From NCBI GenBank assembly GCA_937901865.1, contig CALDID010000168.1:1-35055 (forward strand): a stretch of DNA of 35,055 nt. Reading direction: 5' to 3'. The notes under the pieces were generated by a model. It was not told the origin of the DNA and did no database searches. It saw only the letters and a list, made by a program, of their open reading frames with translations. Numbering within the stretch: the stretch's first letter is position 1; each line of letters begins with the position of its first letter. This DNA comes from an uncultured Treponema sp. (GTDB lineage Bacteria; Spirochaetota; Spirochaetia; Treponematales; Treponemataceae). Positions 22,256 to 29,685 of the stretch are shown here, piece after piece. Both the position numbers and the translations under genes were made by a program.

Positions 22256-22999
22256 ATGGGAAATGTAATCGAGTTAAGAGGCGTAAACAAGTATTTCGGC
22301 TCGCTGCACGTCTTGAAAGACATCGATTTGACGGTGGCAAAGGGTGAAGTCGTGGTTATCATAGGTCCGTCGGGGTCTGGAAAATCGACTTTGTGCCGCA
22401 CGATAAACAGGCTGGAAAGCATTGATTCAGGCGAGATATATATAGACGGCGAAAAGGCGGCTCTGGAGGGCAAAAAGCTCGTTGAACTGCGCAAAAAGGT
22501 CGGTATGGTGTTTCAGCAGTTCAATCTGTTTGAGCATAAAAGGATTATCGACAACGTAACACTCGCACCGAGAAAAGTTCTGCACATGTCCAAAGCGGAG
22601 GCAGAAGCGCGGGCGATGGCTTTGCTAGAGCGTGTGGGCGTGGAGGCGCAGGCGAAGAAGTACCCTGCACAGCTTTCGGGCGGACAGCAGCAGAGAGCGG
22701 CGATAGCGAGAGCGTTGGCGATGAATCCAGAGATATTGCTTTTTGACGAGCCGACAAGTGCGCTTGACCCAGAAATGATAAACGAAGTGCTATCGGTGAT
22801 GACGGAGCTGGCGCACAGCGGTATGACGATGGTCATTGTTACGCACGAGATGAATTTTGCGAAGAACGTAGCGAGTCGCATTGTGTTTATGGACGAAGGC
22901 AGGATTATTGAAGAGGCAAGCGCAAATGAGTTTTTCGACAATCCGCAGACACAGCGCGCAAAAGATTTCCTCTCATCGCTGAATAGAGGCGCGAAATGA
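22256..22999 (+). CDS. amino-acid ABC transporter ATP-binding protein (GlnQ-like)
   Basis: This 247-residue ATPase of the polar amino-acid importer has Walker A GPSGSGKST at residues 35-43, Q-loop VFQQFNLFEH, signature LSGGQQQRAAIARAL, Walker B ILLFDEPTSALDP, and switch His in VIVTHEMNFA. Three in-frame ATGs are possible (22247, 22250, 22256). 22256 is chosen because CGGAG lies nine bases upstream and the product then starts like its relatives (MGNVIELRGVNKYFG). A longer upstream open frame inside the permease gene is spurious. It overlaps the next gene by four bases. Confidence 0.94.
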   Translation: MGNVIELRGVNKYFGSLHVLKDIDLTVAKGEVVVIIGPSGSGKSTLCRTINRLESIDSGEIYIDGEKAALEGKKLVELRKKVGMVFQQFNLFEHKRIIDNVTLAPRKVLHMSKAEAEARAMALLERVGVEAQAKKYPAQLSGGQQQRAAIARALAMNPEILLFDEPTSALDPEMINEVLSVMTELAHSGMTMVIVTHEMNFAKNVASRIVFMDEGRIIEEASANEFFDNPQTQRAKDFLSSLNRGAK

Positions 23000-23655
23000 A
23001 TGTATTTGTTGTGGGCGATGCGACGAAGCACACAAACTACTTTAATGCGATAAGTGCGGCGGGCGGCGTGCCGTATAGCCTTGAGGATTTGTGTTTTAAC
23101 CAAGCGATAGACTTTGCGGACGCAATCGTGATACAAGGCGGCGTTGACATAAATCCAGCGACGTACAAAGAGCAGAACACTCATTGCATAGACATCGATG
23201 ATGAGCTAGACACGATTGAAGAGCTGGTGTTAAAAGAAGCGGCGAATAGAAAAATTTTGACGCTCGGAATATGCCGAGGGCTACAGATAATGAACGTGTT
23301 TTTAGGCGGCTCGCTCGTGCAACACATAGATTGCGCCCCGTTACACGCGCGAGATAAGGGCTCGGAGGCGGACAAGATACATTCTTCGACTGTGGAAAGG
23401 GGCTCTTTCGTCTACGGCATATATCAACAGAGCGAAATCACGATAAACAGCGCACATCATCAAGCGATAAAGACGCTCGGACGCGGCTTACGCGCAGTGC
23501 AATACAGCCACGAAGGCATTATTGAAGCAGTGCAACACGACACGCTGCCATTCTATGCGCTTCAGTGGCACCCCGAACGCCTGTGCTTGTCGTATGCACG
23601 CGCCGACGCTGTGGACGGGCTTAAAGTGTTTGATTGGCTCATCAATAGACTGTAA
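22996..23655 (+). CDS. gamma-glutamyl-GABA hydrolase-like class I glutamine amidotransferase (peptidase C26)
   Basis: This 219-residue protein has a catalytic triad that is visible: Cys in LTLGICRGLQIMNV (nucleophile elbow near residue 95), and His/Glu in LQWHPER near the C-terminus. VIQGGVDINPATY is the oxyanion and substrate loop of the PuuD/peptidase C26 family, which cleaves gamma-glutamyl bonds. As the last gene of a glutamate/glutamine-type importer operon (4-base overlap) it may release glutamate from an imported gamma-glutamyl compound. That link is inferred from context. Confidence 0.85.
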   Translation: MNVFVVGDATKHTNYFNAISAAGGVPYSLEDLCFNQAIDFADAIVIQGGVDINPATYKEQNTHCIDIDDELDTIEELVLKEAANRKILTLGICRGLQIMNVFLGGSLVQHIDCAPLHARDKGSEADKIHSSTVERGSFVYGIYQQSEITINSAHHQAIKTLGRGLRAVQYSHEGIIEAVQHDTLPFYALQWHPERLCLSYARADAVDGLKVFDWLINRL

Positions 23656-23666
23656 TTGAGCAAAGA

Positions 23667-23695
23667 TTGTTTTTTTGCTTGGCGCTGGTTATAAT
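23667..23695 (+). promoter_or_regulatory. promoter of the DfsB/ClbS-like gene, leaderless start
   Basis: TTGTTT (23667-23672), a 17-bp spacer and a perfect TATAAT (23690-23695). The ATG at 23702 starts six bases after the -10, with no SD. Confidence 0.75.
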
Positions 23696-23701
23696 AAAAA
23701 T

Positions 23702-24241
23702 ATGGCAAGAGCAAGGAACAAAGACGACTTATTGAAGTTTTCACAAGAGAATTATGAAAAGCTGCTTGAGCTGATTGCGAACATGACGGAGGCGCAACTA
23801 AACACGCCCTTTGATTTTTCCGCCGACAAGAGCAAGAAAGAAGCTCACTGGGCGCGCGACAAGAATGTTCGCGATGTGCTGATTCATCTGTATGAGTGGC
23901 ATTGTCTTTTGCTCAAGTTTGTGGAAAACAACGCAAACGGCAAGAGCGTAATCCCATTTTTGCCAGCAGAGTATTCTTGGAAAACCTACGGCGCAATGAA
24001 TGTGATGTTTTGGACTCGTCATCAGAATACACCGCTAGAAAGTGCAAAAACGCTATTAGCACAAAGTCACAAAAAGGTGATGGAGATAGCTGAAAAGTAC
24101 ACGAACGAAGAGCTTTTCACAAAGAAGTATTTTGATTGGACAGGCACAACGGATTTGGGTTCTTACTTTGTTAGCGCAACTTCTAGCCACTACGATTGGG
24201 CAATTAAGAAGATAAAAGCCCACTGCAAGAAAGTAGGATAA
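23702..24241 (+). CDS. DfsB/ClbS family (DUF1706) four-helix protein
   Basis: This protein has 179 residues from MARARNKDDLLKFSQENYEK. The family pattern is a helical bundle with RDVLIHLYEWHCLLLKFV (conserved His and Trp), PAEYSWKTYGAMN and WTGTTDLGSYFVSATSSHYD then W near the end. DinB/YfiT-like bundles of this group include ClbS, which detoxifies colibactin; most members have no known role. The start at 23702 is preferred over an earlier in-frame codon because it follows a near-consensus promoter and matches family starts. It is a single-gene unit. Confidence 0.85.
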   Translation: MARARNKDDLLKFSQENYEKLLELIANMTEAQLNTPFDFSADKSKKEAHWARDKNVRDVLIHLYEWHCLLLKFVENNANGKSVIPFLPAEYSWKTYGAMNVMFWTRHQNTPLESAKTLLAQSHKKVMEIAEKYTNEELFTKKYFDWTGTTDLGSYFVSATSSHYDWAIKKIKAHCKKVG

Positions 24242-24268
24242 AAAAATTACGAAAGACAAAGCGAAAGT

Positions 24269-24964
24269 TTACAGAGTTACCACTACAGCCTCTTTACTCA
24301 ATCTGCCGTCAGCTTGCTTTAAAAGATACGCCTTGCTCGAATTATCAGACGAAACAAAGCTGATTTGTCCGCCCTCTTCAACAAGAGCAACATTGTTTTC
24401 TAGCGCAAAAATCGGTAAATCTAGCTCACTCACCATTTTGTCAACGAACTCTTTTCGCTCGTTGTAATGCGGGCAAAAGGCATAGGGCAAAAGACCAAGC
24501 AAGTTCTTTATCCAGCCATATCCGCCGCTATTAGAGTTGCAAAACAGGGGGCTGTCACTGTGTCCATAGCTAAACCAACACATTGCGCCTGCACTGATTC
24601 CCGACAGAACAGCGCGATTTGTTTCGTATATGCGTTTCAATTTATCACAAAGAGCGTACTTCCGCCACATATCCATCATAAAAGCCGTATCGCCGCCACC
24701 AACATAAATTATATCTGCTTGGTTCAACAGAGCATTTATTTGCTCATCGGTATAGCATTGAGAAATAAGGCAAAGCGCATTTACAACACAGCCGAGCTCC
24801 TCAAACTCCTCACGAATACACTCAATATAACTTTCTGCGTCGCGGCTGGCTGTGCCAATAAAGAGAAACTGAGGATTTTTTTTGCCCGATAGCTCAACAA
24901 TATACCTGTTTATGCGATGTGTCGTGTCTAATTCGCCGCCACCTATTGCAACGATTCTTCCCAT
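24269..24964 (-). CDS. peptidase E (S51 family, Asp-Xaa dipeptidase-like)
   Basis: This protein has 231 residues from the ATG at 24964 (MGRIVAIGGGEL), preceded by GAGG five bases upstream. An upstream in-frame extension into the neighbouring gene is not coding. Family marks: AIGGGEL at the start, FLFIGTASRDAESYIE, IIYVGGGDTAFMM, the nucleophile elbow VLSGISAGAMCWF (Ser), and LGLLPYAFCPHYNER. Serine peptidases of this family cleave N-terminal Asp dipeptides in the cytoplasm, though many homologues are called only peptidase E-like. It starts seven bases after the stop of the small helical protein upstream. Confidence 0.88.
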   Translation of the reverse strand: MGRIVAIGGGELDTTHRINRYIVELSGKKNPQFLFIGTASRDAESYIECIREEFEELGCVVNALCLISQCYTDEQINALLNQADIIYVGGGDTAFMMDMWRKYALCDKLKRIYETNRAVLSGISAGAMCWFSYGHSDSPLFCNSNSGGYGWIKNLLGLLPYAFCPHYNERKEFVDKMVSELDLPIFALENNVALVEEGGQISFVSSDNSSKAYLLKQADGRLSKEAVVVTL

Positions 24965-24971
24965 TTTTTCC

Positions 24972-25385
24972 TCACAGCCTGCGCTGTAGCTCCATTTTGA
25001 TTGACTCAACCTTGCGAATTGCGTCATTGCATTGTCTTTTCGCCTCGCTAATCTTCGACTGAACCAAAATGTCAGCCACAAAGCCGTCAAAGAATAAATC
25101 TGCAAACGTCAAAAACTCATTGATGTGAATAGAGCTGTAGCCGCTAACATCGCGAAGCTCCTTGCTAAAGCGTTGCAATGCAAAGCGAGCGTTCTCGATT
25201 TCTCTTTCTGCATCGCTCATCTTGCTGTGCTTCAGAAGTCCAGAGATAAAGCCGCCTCCAAATAGGTCAAGCAAACCCCAGTTGCCTGCACTATTCAAAT
25301 ACCGCCTTGCAGAATTAAGATGATTCAGAGCATTATCCGCAGCTGAAATAGCTTCTACAATCTCTCTTCGCTCAATATCTGTCAT
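24972..25385 (-). CDS. conserved small helical protein, function unknown
   Basis: This 137-residue, mostly helical protein begins MTDIERREIVEAISAADNAL. Around residue 35-60, NWGLLDLFGGGFISGLLKHS is a distinctive Gly-rich hydrophobic segment seen in a conserved family of unknown role, mainly in Firmicutes. A second similar segment appears near 95-112 (FADLFFDGFVADILVQSKI), suggesting an internal duplication: each is followed by a charged helix (SDAEREIENA; SEAKRQCNDA). GGAGGGG lies before the ATG. It is coupled to peptidase E by a seven-base gap. I cannot give a function. Confidence 0.75.
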   Translation of the reverse strand: MTDIERREIVEAISAADNALNHLNSARRYLNSAGNWGLLDLFGGGFISGLLKHSKMSDAEREIENARFALQRFSKELRDVSGYSSIHINEFLTFADLFFDGFVADILVQSKISEAKRQCNDAIRKVESIKMELQRRL

Positions 25386-25435
25386 ATTTTCCCCTCCGCC
25401 TTGCTTTTCTGATTTATCGTTTTATTTTCTCAATC

Positions 25436-25470
25436 AAAAAACGCCTGCAAGTTTTCCCCTCACAGACGTT
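25436..25470 (-). terminator. intrinsic terminator of argS
   Basis: On the minus strand AACGTCTG (25470-25463) pairs with CAGGCGTT (25447-25440), including one G-U pair, followed by a T run. It lies about 60 bases past the argS stop. Confidence 0.75.
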
Positions 25471-25531
25471 TTTCTTTCAAAAAGACACTGCAACTCTCAC
25501 AAAAGATGCTTACAAAAGACGCTGTGCGTCC

Positions 25532-27346
25532 TCACATCTTGTCGAGGTACTGAACAAGAACCAAATTCATTGCGTTCTTCAGCACCGTGAGCGTGCATTT
25601 AGCAAGATACAAGCGCGCGCCAGAGAGCTTTTTGTCCTCTACAGACAAAATCGGGCTTGTCTGATAGAACTTGCTGAACGCCTTTGACACCGCATACAGA
25701 TAATTCGCCACAATGCTCGGGTCAAGGCTTTCCGCCGCACGAGCCACAAGAGAGGGGAACTCGCCGAGCGTCTTCACCAGTTCCCATTCCTCCGCGCCTT
25801 TGAGCAAAGCAACACCGCTTGCGTCCGCCTCCACTCCAGCGTCGTGCGCCTTTCGCAAAATCGAGCTGATGCGCGCGCCCATATACTGCAAATACGGTCC
25901 TGTATTGCCGTTGAAACTCAAAGATTCCTCAGGATTAAAGACCATATCTTTCACAGGCGACACCTGCAACAAATAGTAATGCAAAGCCGCCAACGCAACT
26001 TTCTCCGCCACGTCGTCCGCGTTTCCCACTTCGTCCTCGCGCCCGCGCTCTTGAATCGCCTTGAGAGCGTCCGCGTGCAATGAATCAATCAAATCGTCCG
26101 CGTCAACAACCGTGCCTTCGCGGCTCTTCATTCGTCCATTCGGCAAATTGACCAAGCCGTACGCAAGGTGGTGCAGTTTCTCCGCCCAGTCAAAACCGAG
26201 CTTCTTCAAGATGTAGAACAGCACTTTGAAATGGAAATTCTGCTCCGTCGCGACAACATAAACAAGCTCGTTGAACGCCCAATCGTTGTGGCGGCTGATT
26301 GCCGTACCGATGTCCTGCGTGATGTAGACCGATGTGCCGTCTTTGCGCAAAAGCACTTTCTCGTGGTCTTCGCCGTCTTTGCCCTTGCCGACCGCCTCCG
26401 TTACGTCCACGCGCACACTTCCGTCCGCCGCTTTGAAGAACACGCCTTTTTCGAGTCCTTTCTGAATCTCATCTTTTCCCTTGAGATACGTTTCGCTCTC
26501 GAAATAGAACTTGTCGAACGCCACGCCTGTGCGGTCATAGGTTTCTTTCACGCCGTTGAACGTCCAATCATTCATCATCTGCCACAGCTTGCGCGTTTCC
26601 TCGTCGCCCGCTTCCCACTTGCGAAGCATTTCCTCCGCCTGCTCCTGCACTTCGGGGTGCGCACTTTCAGGTTTATCCTTTTCGCCCTTGAGATAGCGGT
26701 CAAACTCCACATAGCACTGACCGACAAAATGGTCGCCCTTCATACCGAGCTTTTCGGGAGTGTCGCCGTTCGCCTCGTGAAAGAGCTTGTACGCGAGCAT
26801 CGATTTACAGATATGAATACCGCGGTTGTTAATCAAATCGACTTTGCACACCTCTGCGCCAGCCTTCTTCAAAATGCGGCTCACCGATTCACCGAGCGCG
26901 TCGTTTCGCATATGTCCGAGGTGAAGCGGCTTGTTTGTGTTCGGGCTTGAAAACTCCACCATCACCCGACGACCAGAAAGCGCCTTTGAGCCGTCTTCGA
27001 GCAAAGAGCCGTACTCCTCGCCCTCTTTTTCGATTTTAGAAAGGATTTTTGCCGCTTCAGCCGCCTTATCGAGCCGCACATTCACATACGGACCGACCGC
27101 AAAGAACTCGCCTGCCTCTTTTTTGCCGATAATCTCCGCGACTTCCTTCGCAATCGCGACAGGCGCACTTCTAAACGCCTTCGCAAACGGGAACATCGGG
27201 AAACCTAAATCGCCCATTTCGGTGTTCGGCGGTATTTCTGCGGCAATTTTGCCAGCGTCTATCTCGATTTCAATTCCTTTTTGCGCTTTTAATGTATTCA
27301 ATGCCTCGCAGACAAACGCGCGGCATATTTCCTTTGTATCTGCCAT
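25532..27346 (-). CDS. argS: arginyl-tRNA synthetase
   Basis: This 604-residue class Ia synthetase charges tRNA-Arg. An N-terminal Add-1 domain (1-110) is followed by the HIGH-type motif in SPNTNKPLHLGHMRNDALGE (about residues 134-153). Next come a Rossmann core with LINNRGIHICKSM, the KMSK-equivalent loop MKSREGTVVDADDL, and a DALR anticodon-binding domain with NGNTGPYLQYMGARI at its start. TAGGAG lies six bases before the ATG, with a promoter at 27385-27413. The C-terminus ends LVQYLDKM, close to the usual LLGI.xxERM. A normal housekeeping gene. Confidence 0.97.
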   Translation of the reverse strand: MADTKEICRAFVCEALNTLKAQKGIEIEIDAGKIAAEIPPNTEMGDLGFPMFPFAKAFRSAPVAIAKEVAEIIGKKEAGEFFAVGPYVNVRLDKAAEAAKILSKIEKEGEEYGSLLEDGSKALSGRRVMVEFSSPNTNKPLHLGHMRNDALGESVSRILKKAGAEVCKVDLINNRGIHICKSMLAYKLFHEANGDTPEKLGMKGDHFVGQCYVEFDRYLKGEKDKPESAHPEVQEQAEEMLRKWEAGDEETRKLWQMMNDWTFNGVKETYDRTGVAFDKFYFESETYLKGKDEIQKGLEKGVFFKAADGSVRVDVTEAVGKGKDGEDHEKVLLRKDGTSVYITQDIGTAISRHNDWAFNELVYVVATEQNFHFKVLFYILKKLGFDWAEKLHHLAYGLVNLPNGRMKSREGTVVDADDLIDSLHADALKAIQERGREDEVGNADDVAEKVALAALHYYLLQVSPVKDMVFNPEESLSFNGNTGPYLQYMGARISSILRKAHDAGVEADASGVALLKGAEEWELVKTLGEFPSLVARAAESLDPSIVANYLYAVSKAFSKFYQTSPILSVEDKKLSGARLYLAKCTLTVLKNAMNLVLVQYLDKM

Positions 27347-27384
27347 AAAAACTCCTAGCTATCGTGAGTGCAAACTTTTTCCAT

Positions 27385-27413
27385 ACTATAGCAGAAAATC
27401 TTTTTTTGGTCAG
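27385..27413 (-). promoter_or_regulatory. promoter of argS
   Basis: On the minus strand CTGACC (27413-27408), a 17-bp spacer and TATAGT (27390-27385), about 38 bases upstream of the ATG. Confidence 0.65.
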
Positions 27414-27490
27414 TATATTTCTTTCGCTATTTTTCACTATCTCAAGACGGTCTGTTCCTGCCGCTGTCGCATTGTGTGTCCTGCCCGTGT

Positions 27491-27604
27491 TACACGTGTA
27501 ATCAGCGGCTTGTACACGTGTTATCAGCCCTTGATTACACGTGTATTCTAAGGCTGAACACATCTGTATCAGCCGCTGATAACAGAATGTATGCCTTTCT
27601 GTCA
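27491..27604. repeat. tandem array C: five units, 22-23-bp period
   Basis: Units begin at 27491, 27513, 27536, 27559 and 27582. The first three have the palindromic core TACACGTGTA or TACACGTGTT; the last two drift (CACATCTGTA, ACAGAATGTA). Most of the variable halves contain ATCAGCSGCT-like sequence. It lies in the gap between argS and cas2, exactly where a type I-C CRISPR array would be expected, but unit size and sequence are not those of a CRISPR array. Confidence 0.75.
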
Positions 27605-27627
27605 TTCCGATTGCTTGACACGGGAAT
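27595..27627 (-). repeat. dispersed palindromic (REP-like) repeat, copy 3
   Basis: This is a reverse-orientation copy of the repeat at 1-32, with one extra base: CTTTCTGTCATTC, then TGCTTGACACGGGAAT. It directly follows array C. The remaining sequence to 27699 has no recognisable feature. Confidence 0.7.
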
Positions 27628-27699
27628 ATCGCGTCGTGCGCGACAGAGAATGTCAAAGTGAGATAATGACAGCATACTTTTAACGATTCTGCGAAAAAG

Positions 27700-27987
27700 C
27701 TAAAAAATAAGGACATCTTGCACATTGAGAGGCTTTTTCTGCCCGATATGCTCAACTTTGCGCTCCCAATTTGCGCCGAGCGAATAAAAGCGCAGGCTAT
27801 CGTATTCGGGATTGATTTCTTTAAGCAATTTTGCTTTCAGTTCTACCCACTGCGCAGGCTCAACAAGGCACTCGAATACAGAATATTGCACTCTCTGCCC
27901 GTAATTTTCGAGTGTCTTTGCAACGCGCCGAAGCCGTTTTTCGCCTTTTTCATCGCGCGCCACGTCGTAGCTGACAAGCATCATCAT
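27700..27987 (-). CDS. cas2: CRISPR-associated endonuclease/integration subunit Cas2 (type I-C)
   Basis: This 95-residue protein forms the Cas1-Cas2 spacer integrase with the Cas1 encoded upstream. The ferredoxin-like fold opens MMMLVSYDVARDEKGEKRLR, with the conserved Asp after SY, and includes YGQRVQYSVFECLVEPAQW, a type I-C signature. An upstream in-frame ATG at 28008 would overlap cas1 by ten bases. 27987 is preferred because GAGGCG precedes it and homologues start at this point. It is the last gene of the cas operon. No CRISPR array follows within the window, and no terminator hairpin is obvious. Confidence 0.93.
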   Translation of the reverse strand: MMMLVSYDVARDEKGEKRLRRVAKTLENYGQRVQYSVFECLVEPAQWVELKAKLLKEINPEYDSLRFYSLGANWERKVEHIGQKKPLNVQDVLIF

Positions 27988-27998
27988 TTTTCGCCTCG

Positions 27999-29030
27999 CT
28001 ATTTCCACATATACACAGGATAGCCGTCAATATCGCCGCGAATGTAGCGCGCCAAAAGCCGAGCCTGCGTCTGCATTAAAATCGCCAAGTACATTTTCTT
28101 TTCGACATACGGGTGATTCAATACAGTTTCTTTTTTCTTTTGATACGCATTGACAACGGTTTTTCGCGCAGTTTCGTTCATATTGACCGCGCCGCTCGCC
28201 GTTTTTTCAAATTGATTTGCAGTGATTTCGCCGCGATTTATGAGCGACAAAACAAGTCTATCGACAAAAAACGGTCTAAACTCTTCCATCAAGTCGAGTG
28301 CAAGGCTCAATCTGCCCGGTCTATCGCGGTGCATAAAGCCAACGGCAGGGTCAAGCCCCACAACTTCGCACGCGCTTATCATATCGTGATACAAAAACGA
28401 ATAGAGAAACGAAAGAAGCGCATTCACGTTGTCGAGCGGCGGACGGCGATTCCTTCCCGTGAATACAAAGCCGTCTTTTTGCGACGTTATCAGCTCGTCG
28501 AATACGCTAAAATACGTTTCGGCACTGTCGCCCTCAATTCCGCGCAGAGAAGCTAAATCGGTCGCTGTTTGTATTTTCGCGATATTTCTATCGAGTATCA
28601 AAATCGCATTACTCACTTTTTCGGCATCTATTTTGTCTTTGTGGTCGCGAATGGCGCGCTGAAGAACTGTTTTTTGGTTTGCAACTTTGCCCGTGATAAA
28701 ATACTTTGCAATATGCGCCGATTTTTCTTCGTCGTCAGAAATGCGATACTGCGCCTTTCGCAAGAGCACATTGCCTGCAACTGGACCTTGCACGCGCGCC
28801 AAAAACTTTCCCTGCTCGTTCAGAAAACTGATGGTGATGTTATGTTCTGGCGCAGAGCCGAGCAAAAAAGGACTGACACGGATATTTCCAAAGCAGACAA
28901 TGCTATCAAGATTTATCATCGGTATAGATTGTTTTACTTCATCGCCGATTATAATTTCAACCGCATCGCCTTTTTTGTGTAGATATGTCCCTTGCGTCGT
29001 GATATACAAGGTGTTCAAAAATCTTTGCAT
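27999..29030 (-). CDS. cas1: CRISPR-associated integrase Cas1 (type I-C)
   Basis: This protein has 343 residues from the ATG at 29030 (MQRFLNTLYITTQGTYLHKK), chosen over a TTG 15 bases earlier because AGGAG sits six bases upstream. The N-terminal beta domain includes SIVCFGNIRVSPFLL. The C-terminal catalytic domain has the metal-binding residues: Glu in LRGIEGDSAETYF, His in AVGFMHRDRPGRLSLALDLM, and Asp/Glu in DLMEEFRPFFVDR. It integrates new spacers with Cas2, trimmed to length with help from Cas4. All key residues are present, so adaptation should be possible if an array exists elsewhere. Confidence 0.95.
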   Translation of the reverse strand: MQRFLNTLYITTQGTYLHKKGDAVEIIIGDEVKQSIPMINLDSIVCFGNIRVSPFLLGSAPEHNITISFLNEQGKFLARVQGPVAGNVLLRKAQYRISDDEEKSAHIAKYFITGKVANQKTVLQRAIRDHKDKIDAEKVSNAILILDRNIAKIQTATDLASLRGIEGDSAETYFSVFDELITSQKDGFVFTGRNRRPPLDNVNALLSFLYSFLYHDMISACEVVGLDPAVGFMHRDRPGRLSLALDLMEEFRPFFVDRLVLSLINRGEITANQFEKTASGAVNMNETARKTVVNAYQKKKETVLNHPYVEKKMYLAILMQTQARLLARYIRGDIDGYPVYMWK

Positions 29031-29052
29031 TTTTGCTCCTGTCAACGAGGCT

Positions 29053-29685
29053 TTAGTCAGAAATCAAATCTTGGCTCAGACGGCGTTTTATATAATTGGC
29101 TACCGATTTATTTCGCCCCGCTGAGTCGGGAAAACAGACATCGATGAACGAACAGCTTTCGCACTGTTTGGTATAGGCAGCTTTGGGCGTTGTGCCGCTT
29201 TCGACAAGCGTATGAAACTCTTTTGCAAGTGCGATAGTTTCTGCTCGTAATTCGTCGGTTATCGCAACTGAAATGCGTTTTTTTGTTTTGAAATAAAAAA
29301 GTGCACCGTTATCGATTTTACGGTTTAGCATTTCTTCAAGACATATCGCCTGTGCGCACAGTTGAACTTCATCGCAGGTGTCTTCTTTCGGCTCGCCGTG
29401 CTTGTATTCAATGGGGATAATTTTTCCATCAGAATAAAACTCCACCGCGTCAGTCTGTCCTATAATGCCAAGCACGCTCGATGCGATTTTCAAATCACGC
29501 TCCGTCCGCACCGCTCGGCGAGATTCTGCAAATCCCGAATGTACCTTTTCGTGTTGCACACGCCCCGACGCCGTAAAGAAATTTTCACTCCACTGCTGTT
29601 CTATATGTATAAGCGCACACTGCCGCGGACAAAACTTTATGTGTTGCAGTCCGCTCAGCAGTAAATAGTCATTTTCTTGATACAT
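29053..29685 (-). CDS. cas4: Cas4 exonuclease (type I-C)
   Basis: This protein has 210 residues from the ATG at 29685, which overlaps the cas7 stop by one base (TGATG). It opens MYQENDYLLLSGLQHIKFCP, with the first iron-sulfur cysteines at 19/23 (FCPRQC). The RecB-like nuclease core has DAVEFYSDGKIIPIEYKHGE (D and ExK motif). The C-terminal cluster CESCSFIDVC provides the remaining cysteines. Cas4 trims prespacers and selects those with the correct PAM (TTC in type I-C) before Cas1-Cas2 integration. Complete and unremarkable. Confidence 0.94.
   Translation of the reverse strand: MYQENDYLLLSGLQHIKFCPRQCALIHIEQQWSENFFTASGRVQHEKVHSGFAESRRAVRTERDLKIASSVLGIIGQTDAVEFYSDGKIIPIEYKHGEPKEDTCDEVQLCAQAICLEEMLNRKIDNGALFYFKTKKRISVAITDELRAETIALAKEFHTLVESGTTPKAAYTKQCESCSFIDVCFPDSAGRNKSVANYIKRRLSQDLISD

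Noticed and set aside
24965..25105. 47-residue N-terminal extension of peptidase E
   Set aside because: It lies inside the upstream gene in a different frame; SD and homology begin at 24964.
27491..27604. CRISPR array next to cas2
   Set aside because: Units are 22-23 bp with semi-conserved spacer halves and no type I-C repeat sequence.
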